A stretch of 9,190 bases of DNA from Oscillospiraceae bacterium (GCA_020025175.1 JAHHSM010000069.1:1-9190); one strand, 5' to 3'; positions 1 to 6,197 are shown, counted from the first letter of the stretch. Made by a program: numbers and translations. Notes: generated by a model from the letters alone, not told the origin.

Positions 1-91
1 TTAATAAGAAAACATGAGCAAGCATAGAACATACAATGTTTTCATAGGAAAAAGGCAGGAGGTGAGGCAAAAATTTAATATTTGCAAGGGA

Positions 92-129
92 GGGGGGTGC
101 TGATGTGAAACATCAGCACCCCCCTTTTT
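92..129 (+). terminator. Strong intrinsic terminator
   Basis: A perfect 15-bp stem (92-106 with 110-124, six G:C pairs at the base) closes a GAA loop and is followed directly by five T. This is a textbook Rho-independent terminator for plus-strand transcription. No gene inside the window lies upstream of it, so it most likely ends a transcript entering from left of position 1. The three plus frames all close within the first 27 bases, so at most the last few codons of that gene are present. Confidence 0.85.
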
Positions 130-210
130 GAGGTTAAGGCCCCCCCCCAGCTGTGCCGGTGGTTCAAAAAAGCTGTTCTTTTGAAAGAAGGTTTACCCCA
201 AACCATTCTG

Positions 211-270
211 TGCGGTCTTTTCGCGCTTTGCACCGAACTGTCCTTGCGGCAGGTTCGGTGCAGAACTTTA
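211..270 (+). repeat. Degenerate hairpin element, copy A
   Basis: The outer stem TGCACCGAAC/GTTCGGTGCA (229-238 with 253-262) is perfect and extends weakly to 225/266. Inside it a 4-bp stem TGTC/GGCA (239-242 with 248-251) closes a CTTGC loop. The 5' flank TGCGGTCTTTTC, the TGTCCTTG core and the 28-nt spacing between their starts match the hairpin at 4854-4914. The outer-stem bases differ in the two copies yet stay paired. The T-run after the stem is reduced to CTTTA, so this copy has probably lost terminator function. The peptide frame seen in the other copy is also recognisable here (AVFSR, then CPC), but it has a stop just upstream and no start codon. Confidence 0.6.
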
Positions 271-304
271 TTGGAGTTTTGAAAAAAGAGGGGCATGTGA
301 ATGA

Positions 305-450
305 ACAGCGAAACGATTGTGGTATCTTGATAGGCTGAAAAACCTAATGGGATTCCATATCGGCTTTAGCAGATTCATCCGTTTCAAAATGGCGATGGGA
401 GAATAGGTCGGCCGATTCCTTTCAAACAGTGCCATACCCCCGGTTTTTAA
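305..450 (+). pseudogene. Fragment of a Fic-domain protein gene, frameshifted
   Basis: Two overlapping plus frames together spell the core of a Fic (filamentation induced by cAMP) domain. The first (305-373) ends in FHIGFSR. One base is then missing, and the second (373-450) reads IHPFQNGDGRIGRPIPFKQC before a TAA. The family motif is HPFx(D/N)GNGRxxR, with the His acting as general base in AMP transfer from ATP to protein hydroxyls. All key positions are present, with GDGR in place of GNGR. The first frame has a TGA at 302-304 and no start codon. The N-terminal half of the domain is absent, and nothing Fic-like follows 450. The remnant converges on the flavoenzyme gene. It cannot make a working enzyme as it stands. 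Family assignment is strong; the subfamily is unknown. Confidence 0.75.
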
Positions 451-509
451 TTTCCATTTCAGGAGTTCAAAGCGGAGTAAACGCTATTGTCATTTATCTG
501 ATCTCTTTT

Positions 510-2429
510 TTAAAGAGTTCTTGCAACTTCGAATCCTTCTGCAATGGCATCGATTGCTCGTCTTGCAGATTTCGCATCCCCAATCACATGGCAAGGGATC
601 TGTTTCTGTTCACATACATCCACCAGCGTATGGGAATCATTTGCAGCAAATCCAACTGCAAACACTGCACAATTACAGGGAATCAGAGATCCATCTTCCA
701 ATACAATCCCGTCTTCTGTGAATTTGCATACTTTGCTATTGGGCAAAAGTTTTACCTGCAACTGCTGCATTTTCATCATGACAGCAATCTTTCGCAGAGT
801 GCCTAAATCACTCCCGATACTGTCTTTCATCTCCAGAACTGTCACATCGCAGCCATCAGTAGCGAGGGTATCTGCTGTTTCCAGACCAACCAGACCACCG
901 CCGATCACTGCTACTTTTCCTTTCGGACGAACTTCGTGTCGAAGCACTTCCGTTGCAGATACGTGAAAGAGCTTGTCTATACCTTCCAAATGAATCATAA
1001 TTGGAGAAGAGCCAACTGCCACAATCACCGCATCCACATCAGCGTTTTCCAGTTTTTGCGCATCGACTTTTGTATTTTTATGTACACTTACCAGCTTTTC
1101 AACCTGAGCTGCCATCTCCATGGCTGCAGCTTTCATCTCTGCTTTTCCAGGTGCTTCACCTGCGAGGAGGAACTCTCCTCCCAGTTTATCTGCTGCCTCA
1201 AACAATGTGACTTCATGGCCTCTTTCCTGCAATACTTTTGCAGCTTCCATTCCTGCCATGCCGCCTCCGATTATCCATACTTTTTTCGGGGTTTTGGTCT
1301 TGCTCAGATCATACTCTGCTTCATGTCCAATCATTGGATTTCTCAGGCAGGTGATATGCGGATGATTTACAACATCACAGAATCCATCATAGCAGCCTTG
1401 ATTACATCCGACACAGTGTACAATCTCATCTGTTTTACCTTCCTGTGCTTTGTTGGCAAATTCCGGATCCGCAAGCTGAGCTCGTCCCATCACGACCATA
1501 TCCACTTTGTCCTGAGAAAGGATCTCTTCCGCCAATTCCGCAGTATTGATTCTTCCAACACCAATGGTCAACATACCGGTTTCTTTGCGGATCTTTGCCG
1601 CATTTTCGATATTGAATCCATTTGGAACATCAATTGGCGGCACTTCATACATGGAAGCGGCAGTGACAATGTTTCCCCTGGATACATCAAGTACATCTAC
1701 GCCATGTTTCTTCGCAATGTTGCAGAAGCGGATTACATCTTCAATTGTCAGACCATTTTCCAGCATATCATCTTGAGCGCCGATTCGGATGAACAAAGGC
1801 ATACCTTCCGGCATATTTCTGCGCAGCTCATCAATCACTTCTAATGGGAATTTGCATCTATTCTCAAAACTTCCGCCATATTCATCTTTTCTATGGTTAA
1901 ATCCTGCACTCAGGAAAGAATGCGGCAGATAATTGTGCGCTAGATGAAATTCCAAGCAGTCATAGCCGGCCTTTACCGCTCTTGCTGCTGCTTTTCCATA
2001 GCATACAACTATCTCCTGAATCTGTTCCTTTGTAATCTCCTTGAGTGTATACGCCCCTGCATTCATATCAGAAACCACCAAAACTTGAGCTTTGGGGTCC
2101 ATGGACACCGCGATCGAGCCCTGCCAGAGTTGGATTCCTGCTTTTCCCCCGTTTTTATGAATTGCATCAGTCAGCTTTTTATGGCCTTCGACCAGATGAT
2201 CCTCACTGATCGAAATAAAATGTGCTGGCGCACTGGGGGTGTGCACTGCAGCTACCTCTACAATATTCAGACCGCATCCGCCCTTGGCTCTTGCTGCATG
2301 ATAAGCAATCAGTTTATCGGTTATTGCGCCATTCTCATCTGCCATTCTGGTTCCCATAGCAGGCAAAATGATTCTGTTTTTTAATTTCATATCCCGAATC
2401 TGGATGGATGAAAATACATGTTCAAACAT
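510..2429 (-). CDS. NADH-dependent flavin/iron-sulfur ene-reductase, BaiCD/BaiH/2-enoate reductase family
   Basis: This 639-residue cytoplasmic oxidoreductase has the full family layout. An old-yellow-enzyme TIM barrel (about 1-335) binds FMN, with H162, H165 and Y167 in the FHLAHNYL segment and the hallmark DEYGGSFENR at 182-191. A 4Fe-4S site uses C339, C342, C346 and C361. The FAD domain starts with IIGGGMAGMEAA (386-397) and the NAD(P)H domain with VIGGGLVGLETA (508-519). The C-terminus HVIGDAKSARRAIDAIAEGF is very close to that of BaiH. Such enzymes pass hydride from NAD(P)H through FAD and the cluster to FMN and reduce an activated C=C bond. Substrates in the family include enoates, dienoyl-CoA, bile-acid intermediates and isoflavones; the substrate here cannot be read from the sequence. 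Oddities are a 14-residue gap before the last cluster Cys, against 11 in FadH, and no His after DVSRG where FadH has its second catalytic residue. The start is fixed by AAGGGAGGT eight bases upstream. It follows the AraC gene on the same strand. Confidence 0.92.
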   Translation of the reverse strand: MFEHVFSSIQIRDMKLKNRIILPAMGTRMADENGAITDKLIAYHAARAKGGCGLNIVEVAAVHTPSAPAHFISISEDHLVEGHKKLTDAIHKNGGKAGIQLWQGSIAVSMDPKAQVLVVSDMNAGAYTLKEITKEQIQEIVVCYGKAAARAVKAGYDCLEFHLAHNYLPHSFLSAGFNHRKDEYGGSFENRCKFPLEVIDELRRNMPEGMPLFIRIGAQDDMLENGLTIEDVIRFCNIAKKHGVDVLDVSRGNIVTAASMYEVPPIDVPNGFNIENAAKIRKETGMLTIGVGRINTAELAEEILSQDKVDMVVMGRAQLADPEFANKAQEGKTDEIVHCVGCNQGCYDGFCDVVNHPHITCLRNPMIGHEAEYDLSKTKTPKKVWIIGGGMAGMEAAKVLQERGHEVTLFEAADKLGGEFLLAGEAPGKAEMKAAAMEMAAQVEKLVSVHKNTKVDAQKLENADVDAVIVAVGSSPIMIHLEGIDKLFHVSATEVLRHEVRPKGKVAVIGGGLVGLETADTLATDGCDVTVLEMKDSIGSDLGTLRKIAVMMKMQQLQVKLLPNSKVCKFTEDGIVLEDGSLIPCNCAVFAVGFAANDSHTLVDVCEQKQIPCHVIGDAKSARRAIDAIAEGFEVARTL

Positions 2430-2437
2430 TTTGTTGT

Positions 2438-2460
2438 ACCTCCCTTTTTATTTCATTATA
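2438..2460 (-). promoter_or_regulatory. Ribosome site and possible -10 ahead of the ene-reductase
   Basis: Read on the minus strand, AAGGGAGGT (2438-2446) is a near-perfect ribosome site eight bases before the ATG. A TATAAT hexamer lies at 2455-2460, but no convincing -35 stands 16-18 bases upstream; TTGTCA is only 10 bases away. If used, it would be an activator-dependent promoter with a very short leader, which suits an AraC-controlled gene. The alternative is that the ene-reductase is only co-transcribed with the regulator. No terminator is visible in the 80-bp gap. Confidence 0.35.
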
Positions 2461-2509
2461 GGGCAGAGTTTGACAAATAGATATGCAGTTTTTTAAATAT
2501 TATTATCAA

Positions 2510-3703
2510 TTATTTATAGTTGTTGTATTTCCGGTATTGGCTGGGGGTCTGATTCATATATTTAAAAAAACTGCGCTGAAAAGAAGAGATGTTTGCAAAT
2601 CCAACATCGCTGCTGATCTGTGTGACAGTTTTGTCTGTGATACTTAAATAGCCACATGCAATTCGGATTCGAATTTCTTCTAGCAGCTGCTGAGTGCTTC
2701 TTCCAAATTGCTCTTTAGCTCTTCGTTCTATCAAATACGCATTCTGTTTGAGGGCCTGTTCCATTTCTTCCATTTGAAACGGCTTGTGAAAATGCAGTAA
2801 GAGATATTCTAAAATCTGCAATGATTCCTCCTCGGACTGCATCTGCGTACCGCATCCGATATTTTTTAGCTGATATTCTCTTACGCTGACTTTTCTGTAT
2901 CGCTTGAATACTCTATAAAAGTCTTCCACATTGGTAAAACCCAAATAATCGCTGATATACTGAATATCTAAATCTGGAAAATGAAGAAGGGCACAGGCAT
3001 TGAATATCTTTCCCATTTTCTGAATTTGAAAAAAAGTATATCCGCATCGATTTGTGATCTTTCGGTTTAATGTCACAGCTGTCATGCCTGCAGTTGTGGC
3101 ATATTCTTCTATAGGCACCGTCTTGCTTGTATCCAGGATCACTCTCTGAATAATATCCCATACCAAATCTTTCTTGGCAGAATCCTTTTTTTTCTGTTCC
3201 ATGGCATATCGGCAGTATAACGCATGAAGCTGCATTGTAAGGTAAATGCTTATGTTTTGAAAGGAAAATCTTTGTTCTTTTTCTTCCCTCAGTAGATCAT
3301 CTATAATTCTTATCACACCCTGTTTTTCTTCTCCGTCTAGAGAAAGCAGCGGTGGCACCCTGTATACCAGCATTTCATTTTCTTGTGATTTCCGTTTTTC
3401 AAGGCATAAAAACATAAACAAACCAATGTGGAACGAAACCTTCACACAATGCAAAGGCTTTCTAATGTTTTCAATCCGATAAAAAAGATGTATATACAAG
3501 CAGAAAAAGCTGCCCTCCTGAACCTGAAACTTCTCCCCATTGACCCATAGATCCGCATCGCCGCTTTTTACATAATAAATTTCTGTCTGTTCATGAAGTT
3601 CCTGTTTGATGGGTTTTGTGATATGCATTTCGTCTACATAAACCTGCTTTTCCTTTAAGTTACAATAATCAACTCCGGTAAACCAATCTTTTTGATACCA
3701 CAT
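2510..3703 (-). CDS. AraC-family transcriptional regulator with two tandem AraC DNA-binding domains
   Basis: The 397-residue product begins with a cupin-like sensing region (about 25-90; HEQTEIYYVKSGDADLWVNG is typical of the AraC arm). A helical linker follows. The usual single C-terminal DNA-binding domain is replaced by two. Domain 1 (about 183-280) reads PIEEYATTAGMTAVTLNRKI and then ISDYLGFTNVEDFYRVFKRY, ending SVREYQLK. Domain 2 (about 294-393) reads MEEMEQALKQNAYLIERRAK and then ISSDVGFANISSFQRSFFKY, ending TPSQYRKYNNYK. Each has the two helix-turn-helix units of the family. Typical members are about 280-300 residues, and the extra length equals one domain. Domain 2 is closer to consensus. 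The start is supported by AGGAGGAAAG ten bases upstream. The gene lies 80 bp before the ene-reductase on the same strand and probably controls it in response to a substrate-like ligand. The ligand is unknown. Confidence 0.9.
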   Translation of the reverse strand: MWYQKDWFTGVDYCNLKEKQVYVDEMHITKPIKQELHEQTEIYYVKSGDADLWVNGEKFQVQEGSFFCLYIHLFYRIENIRKPLHCVKVSFHIGLFMFLCLEKRKSQENEMLVYRVPPLLSLDGEEKQGVIRIIDDLLREEKEQRFSFQNISIYLTMQLHALYCRYAMEQKKKDSAKKDLVWDIIQRVILDTSKTVPIEEYATTAGMTAVTLNRKITNRCGYTFFQIQKMGKIFNACALLHFPDLDIQYISDYLGFTNVEDFYRVFKRYRKVSVREYQLKNIGCGTQMQSEEESLQILEYLLLHFHKPFQMEEMEQALKQNAYLIERRAKEQFGRSTQQLLEEIRIRIACGYLSITDKTVTQISSDVGFANISSFQRSFFKYMNQTPSQYRKYNNYK

Positions 3704-3710
3704 ATTTGCC

Positions 3711-3756
3711 TTTCCTCCTGTGTGTCAGTTTATCAGATTTTTTTATTTGCCAACAA
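3711..3756 (-). promoter_or_regulatory. Possible promoter and ribosome site of the AraC gene
   Basis: On the minus strand a TGATAAACT extended -10 (hexamer 3727-3732) is preceded by TTGTTG at 18 bases (3751-3756) or TTGGCA at 15 bases (3748-3753). The ribosome site AGGAGGAAAG (3711-3719... minus sense) sits ten bases before the ATG. The hexamers are imperfect and the implied leader is short, so the promoter part is tentative while the ribosome site is clear. Confidence 0.4.
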
Positions 3757-4128
3757 AACTATTTTTTAAAATTACCAAGGGATCGATCAAACAAAGAAAT
3801 GTATGGATTTTTCATCGAAAGAAAACTGCGATAAAGCATAAAAAGAAATGCAGCGTAAGTTGAGTTATCCTGTGAAAAATGAAAAAAAGCAGGGGAAGAA
3901 AGCCAATAGTTTTTCCACTGCCTTATCATATGCTGCATTCTATGCTACACTGCCGTGCACATTGTCTGCTAAGATTCACTTGAATTTCATGATGGGTCTG
4001 CATTAGGGATGAGATGTGAAACAAATATTGAATCAGCACCATTGTCTTGCATCTTTTCGCCATTGCTCCATATCAGAGTATCTTTGTTTTCTTTATTATA
4101 CAGGATTCGAGGGTATTTTTAAAGCGCT

Positions 4129-4158
4129 TTGACAGGATGAGATTTATACCGATATTAT
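4129..4158 (+). promoter_or_regulatory. Sigma-A-like promoter in a gene-poor stretch
   Basis: TTGACA (4129-4134) is followed 18 bases later by TATTAT (4153-4158). The -35 is perfect and the -10 has one mismatch. The palindrome AAAGCGCTTT (4121-4130) overlaps the -35 and could be an operator. The expected transcript starts near 4165. The only thing it would reach soon is the small frame at 4223 (or 4265), so it drives either a remnant, a small RNA or nothing. Confidence 0.45.
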
Positions 4159-4222
4159 ATTTTGTCTTTCGGCTTTTACAAAATTAATTTTATGGGCAGA
4201 GCAGAATGCATCTTGAATCTAA

Positions 4223-4417
4223 TTGTTTCACTGCAAAAATAAAAAGAATAAAAAGGATTTTTTGGTGTCGGTAAAAAATGGAGTATCTCCAAGCGTACGG
4301 TTCGGAATTACTATATATCTGAGTCATGAACAGATCCGCTGCATGAACCTGTTCATGGAACAGGAAAATCAGCCATCGAGTGACAAATTCATCAAAGAAC
4401 CGCATTGCACCTTTTAG
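4223..4417 (+). CDS. Small unrecognised frame, possibly a gene remnant
   Basis: The full frame opens with TTG and would give 64 residues, but no ribosome site precedes it. A better start is GTG at 4265, seven bases after AAAAGGA (4251-4257), giving 50 residues that begin VSVKNGVSPSVRFGITIYLS. The product is polar with no signal peptide, membrane segment or motif I recognise. A promoter-like pair lies about 60-100 bases upstream. The C-terminal half is rich in charged residues and reads like real protein, so it may be the surviving piece of a larger gene. Being a chance frame is the main alternative. Confidence 0.2.
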   Translation: MFHCKNKKNKKDFLVSVKNGVSPSVRFGITIYLSHEQIRCMNLFMEQENQPSSDKFIKEPHCTF

Positions 4418-4579
4418 CAGATCTTAGGCAGAAAATCCAACCCGGCACAGAATCACTTGATGAAATAAAATTGAATCAAAACATATAGGCATTTTCTCAC
4501 CTTTGTAAAGATCCTGTCAGATATATTTTTTGCAAAATACATCGCTGAATATATAAAAAGTTTGGGATATAATGGAATT

Positions 4580-4738
4580 ATGTTTAGGCGCTCTTTTGTT
4601 CCAGATGACGCTTATGTTAGTATTTTCCATCCTAAGGCAGCCAAAGAGATTGCGTCTGCACCATATAAGCTTGATTCGATTTTATATTATGTTATAATAA
4701 AATATAAAACTATATCATCCAAAGAGGTCCTGCGATGA
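4580..4738 (+). CDS. Possible 52-residue small ORF overlapping the leader frame
   Basis: The frame starts at ATG 4580 with MFRRSFVPDDAYVSIFHPKA and ends at a TGA (4736-4738) that overlaps the ATG of the next frame in an ATGA arrangement, which suggests translational coupling. Against it, the ribosome site is poor (GGAATT only), and a strong promoter (4671-4698) lies inside it. I recognise no family. TATAAT at 4568-4573 is too close to the start to serve it well. It may be the tail of a lost gene. Confidence 0.2.
   Translation: MFRRSFVPDDAYVSIFHPKAAKEIASAPYKLDSILYYVIIKYKTISSKEVLR
4671..4698 (+). promoter_or_regulatory. Extended -10 promoter of the leader/membrane-protein unit
   Basis: TTGATT (4671-4676) and a perfect TATAAT (4693-4698) are 16 bases apart. 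TG at 4690-4691 one base before the hexamer makes an extended -10 (TGTTATAAT). The transcript would start near 4705, about 30 bases before the leader ATG at 4735, and then meet the terminator at 4868-4914 before the membrane protein gene. Confidence 0.65.
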
Positions 4739-4923
4739 GAGAAATCGTTATAAAGGATGTAGGCGGACAGATATTACCTGCCGCATTTATATACAAAAAA
4801 GAAGTATCATTCACAGACGAGATCGCATTCATCAATGGATGTGGCTTTTTCCTTGCGGTCTTTTCACGCCCTGCGTCAGTTTGTCCTTGTGACAGTATGG
4901 CGCAGGGCTTTTTTACTGTGTGA
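4735..4923 (+). CDS. Leader ORF ending inside a terminator (62 codons)
   Basis: The frame starts at ATG 4735 with MREIVIKDVGGQILPAAF and runs to TGA 4921-4923. AGAGG (4723-4727) gives a weak ribosome site seven bases upstream. The last third, which includes AVFSRPASVCPCDSMAQGFF, is encoded by the terminator hairpin itself, so the peptide end is probably dictated by RNA structure rather than protein function. A strong promoter lies just upstream and the membrane protein gene starts 39 bases after the stop. This is the geometry of a translated leader that lets ribosome position decide terminator folding. No run of one regulatory codon stands out, so an amino-acid-starvation signal is not obvious. 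The N-terminal half resembles real protein and may be a remnant. The function is unknown. Confidence 0.4.
   Translation: MREIVIKDVGGQILPAAFIYKKEVSFTDEIAFINGCGFFLAVFSRPASVCPCDSMAQGFFTV
4854..4914 (+). terminator. Intrinsic terminator / attenuator hairpin, copy B
   Basis: GCCCTGCG (4868-4875) pairs perfectly with CGCAGGGC (4901-4908), followed by six T (4909-4914). An inner stem TGTC/GACA (4882-4885 with 4891-4894) closes a CTTGT loop. It is preceded by TGCGGTCTTTTC. The hairpin lies between the promoter at 4671-4698 and the gene at 4963, so read-through must be regulated or partial for that gene to be expressed from it. CCTGCG at 4729-4734, overlapping the leader start region, is identical to part of the left arm. 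It could pair with CGCAGG of the right arm, which gives a possible alternative fold. A degenerate relative lies at 211-270. Confidence 0.75.
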
Positions 4924-4962
4924 TAGAGCATGAAAACAGGCAGATGATTGAAAGGGTGTATG

Positions 4963-5448
4963 ATGAAGAAGATAATACTGAACCCGGCTGGAATGCTGTT
5001 GAGCGGCTTGCTATTAGGTGCCGTCAGCCGTCTGCTGGATATATATACGACCAATCTGGGCAATATTTTTTCCCAAATGGCAGTTTGGATTTTGTTTGGA
5101 GTGCTGATTTCAATTTACAGTGACACCAAGAAAAGGGCAATGCGCAATATTTTTCCCTTTTGTGCAGGTATGCTGGTCACATACTATGCGGTGGCAGTCA
5201 TCAGCCATGGAGTGTACAGCACGACTATCATTGCCGGCTGGACGGTTTTTGCGGTTTGTTCACCTATATTTGCCTATTTTACATGGATTACTAAGGAAAA
5301 AGGTGCCTTTCCTAAAATCATCAGTGTTGGTATCCTGTTTGTGTCGGTATTATCCAGCGTTATCCTTTTTGATGGATTTCGAATTTATGATGTGATCATC
5401 AATGTGCTGCTGGTTTATTTCTTGTTTATAAAGCATATAGAGCGGTAA
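4963..5448 (+). CDS. Small multi-pass membrane protein (DUF6518-like)
   Basis: From ATG 4963 the product is 161 residues and strongly hydrophobic. I place about six membrane segments near residues 8-26, 36-52, 64-82, 90-108, 118-136 and 140-157, with basic loops such as SDTKKRAMRN (53-62) and ITKEKGAFPK (109-118). The segment SRLLDIYTTNLGNIFSQMAV (22-41) is typical of a clostridial family of unknown function that I recall as DUF6518; that name is from memory. Position 4963 is preferred over ATG 4960 or TTG 4948 because AAAGGG (4951-4956) is then six bases upstream. The gene follows a promoter, leader frame and terminator, so attenuation is its likely control. No transporter or enzyme motif is visible and the role is unknown. 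Confidence 0.75.
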   Translation: MKKIILNPAGMLLSGLLLGAVSRLLDIYTTNLGNIFSQMAVWILFGVLISIYSDTKKRAMRNIFPFCAGMLVTYYAVAVISHGVYSTTIIAGWTVFAVCSPIFAYFTWITKEKGAFPKIISVGILFVSVLSSVILFDGFRIYDVIINVLLVYFLFIKHIER

Positions 5449-5611
5449 GTTTCAGTATCAGAATACAGTTGTCGGCTATCTTTGTCTGGGTGATCGAAAT
5501 GGTGCGCCGGACTGAGGAACAGTTGATCACTGAAGGAGTATAGTTTGCGGACGCTGCCGCTTCGGTGCGTCCTATACAGGTCCTGACAAACCTAAATTTA
5601 TAGGAGGTTTA
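5449..5611 (+). other. Intergenic stretch with an imperfect hairpin
   Basis: GTATAG (5538-5543) is complementary to CTATAC (5572-5577), and GGACGC (5549-5554) to GCGTCC (5567-5572), around a CCG-CTT-CGG tip. The arms share a base and leave a five-base bulge. No T-run follows, so it is not a terminator. A GGAGG ribosome site at 5603-5607 precedes the short frame at 5612. No gene is recognised in this stretch. Confidence 0.35.
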
Positions 5612-5710
5612 ATGGAAAAGAAATCTTTCCGGTGTATCCGTGGGAGCGTTGGAACTTACCCGTTTAAGCGGCGTATTCCGGCGTGTGAAGGGAGCAGAAG
5701 CAAAAGATAA
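5612..5710 (+). CDS. Short frame with good ribosome site, unrecognised
   Basis: ATG 5612 follows TAGGAGG by four bases and opens a 32-codon frame beginning MEKKSFRCIRGSVGTYPFKR, ending in TAA thirteen bases before the ATG of the TPR/DUF4261 remnant. The product is basic and has no motif I recognise. A real ribosome site attached to such a short frame, next to broken genes, suggests the 5' end of a former gene truncated by deletion or frameshift. An intact micro-protein is less likely. Confidence 0.25.
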   Translation: MEKKSFRCIRGSVGTYPFKRRIPACEGSRSKR

Positions 5711-5723
5711 GGAGGAATTCAAT

Positions 5724-6197
5724 ATGGAACTATTGGAGCAGTGCCAAAAGTGGTTTGAACATGGCGAACACAAAAAAATCATTGATGCGTTGGAAGCGAT
5801 CGCAGACGAGGATCGCACGGCAGACATGGATATGGAGCTGGCTTGAGCCTACAAAAATGAGGCTGATCCTGAGAAACCGGAAGGGAGGCAGATGCTCAAA
5901 CGGGCTTCGGAGCTGATGCAGATCTACGAGGGGAAATCAGAGGCTGAATCGAAAACGGATCATACAGGGATGTTTGCAGGCTGTGTGCTGCTGTCCGGCG
6001 GAAAGTGGGACAAGGCACAGTTTATTCGTGATATAAAGGGAAAATGGGATATCACTGTGGATGAGGGTGCAGATGGGAACGAAAATGACGATATTGCGGT
6101 ATTCAATGTTGGAAATTTGCTGGAGCGCGGAAAGCTCTATACGAAACTGGGCCCTGCCTCTTGGCTGGAAACTGCATATGGAGTCCCTTGCCGATGA
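5724..6197 (+). pseudogene. TPR / DUF4261 protein gene with nonsense codon and deletions
   Basis: The frame starts at ATG 5724 with GGAGG eight bases upstream. It opens as a tetratricopeptide protein (MELLEQCQKWFEHGEHKKII, then DALEAIADEDRT). After ELA comes TGA at 5844-5846, where relatives I recall have an arginine (ELARAYNN), so a CGA-to-TGA change is likely. The same frame continues in register with AYKNEADPEKPEGRQMLKRA and jumps into the start of a DUF4261 domain (MFAGCVLLSGGKWDKAQFIR). A further join, VFNVGN to LLERGKLYTKL, lacks the roughly 50 residues I expect between these blocks. The frame ends at 6197. The intact family protein is several hundred residues, against 158 codons here. 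Family identity is confident; the deletion sizes are from memory of homologues. Confidence 0.75.

Larger units (their letters stand above)
3757..4579. other. AT-rich, nearly gene-free stretch
   Basis: No frame on either strand combines a start, a ribosome site and a recognisable protein. The content I can point to is a promoter-like pair at 4129-4158, the perfect palindrome AAAGCGCTTT at 4121-4130, a small unrecognised frame at 4223-4417, and the 7-bp inverted repeat CCTGTTC/GAACAGG at 4348-4364. Further -10-like sequences lie at 4552-4557 and 4568-4573. The many short broken frames and high AT content fit eroded sequence. I see no tRNA, transposon end or array here. Confidence 0.6.

Noticed and set aside
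140..148. Run of nine C
   Set aside because: A simple homopolymer outside any gene, possibly prone to sequencing error, with no function suggested.
503..517. CTCTTT/AAAGAG hairpin at the end of the ene-reductase
   Set aside because: It is only 6 bp, AT-rich and without a T-run on the minus strand, so it is not a credible terminator.
936..1844. 302-codon plus-strand frame
   Set aside because: It lies wholly antisense to the well-supported ene-reductase, has no ribosome site, and its His/Cys/Phe-rich translation matches no family.
4119..4132. CcpA cre-like site at TTAAAGCGCTTTGA
   Set aside because: The centre is a perfect AAAGCGCTTT, but the conserved outer G and C of cre are both replaced, so catabolite control is not supported.
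5588..5610. AAACCT/AGGTTT inverted repeat over a ribosome site
   Set aside because: It is short and AT-rich, and it precedes a probable remnant. There is no evidence of a regulatory role.
5844..5846. TGA as selenocysteine codon
   Set aside because: Relatives appear to have arginine at this position, the protein is not a redox enzyme, and the gene has other damage.
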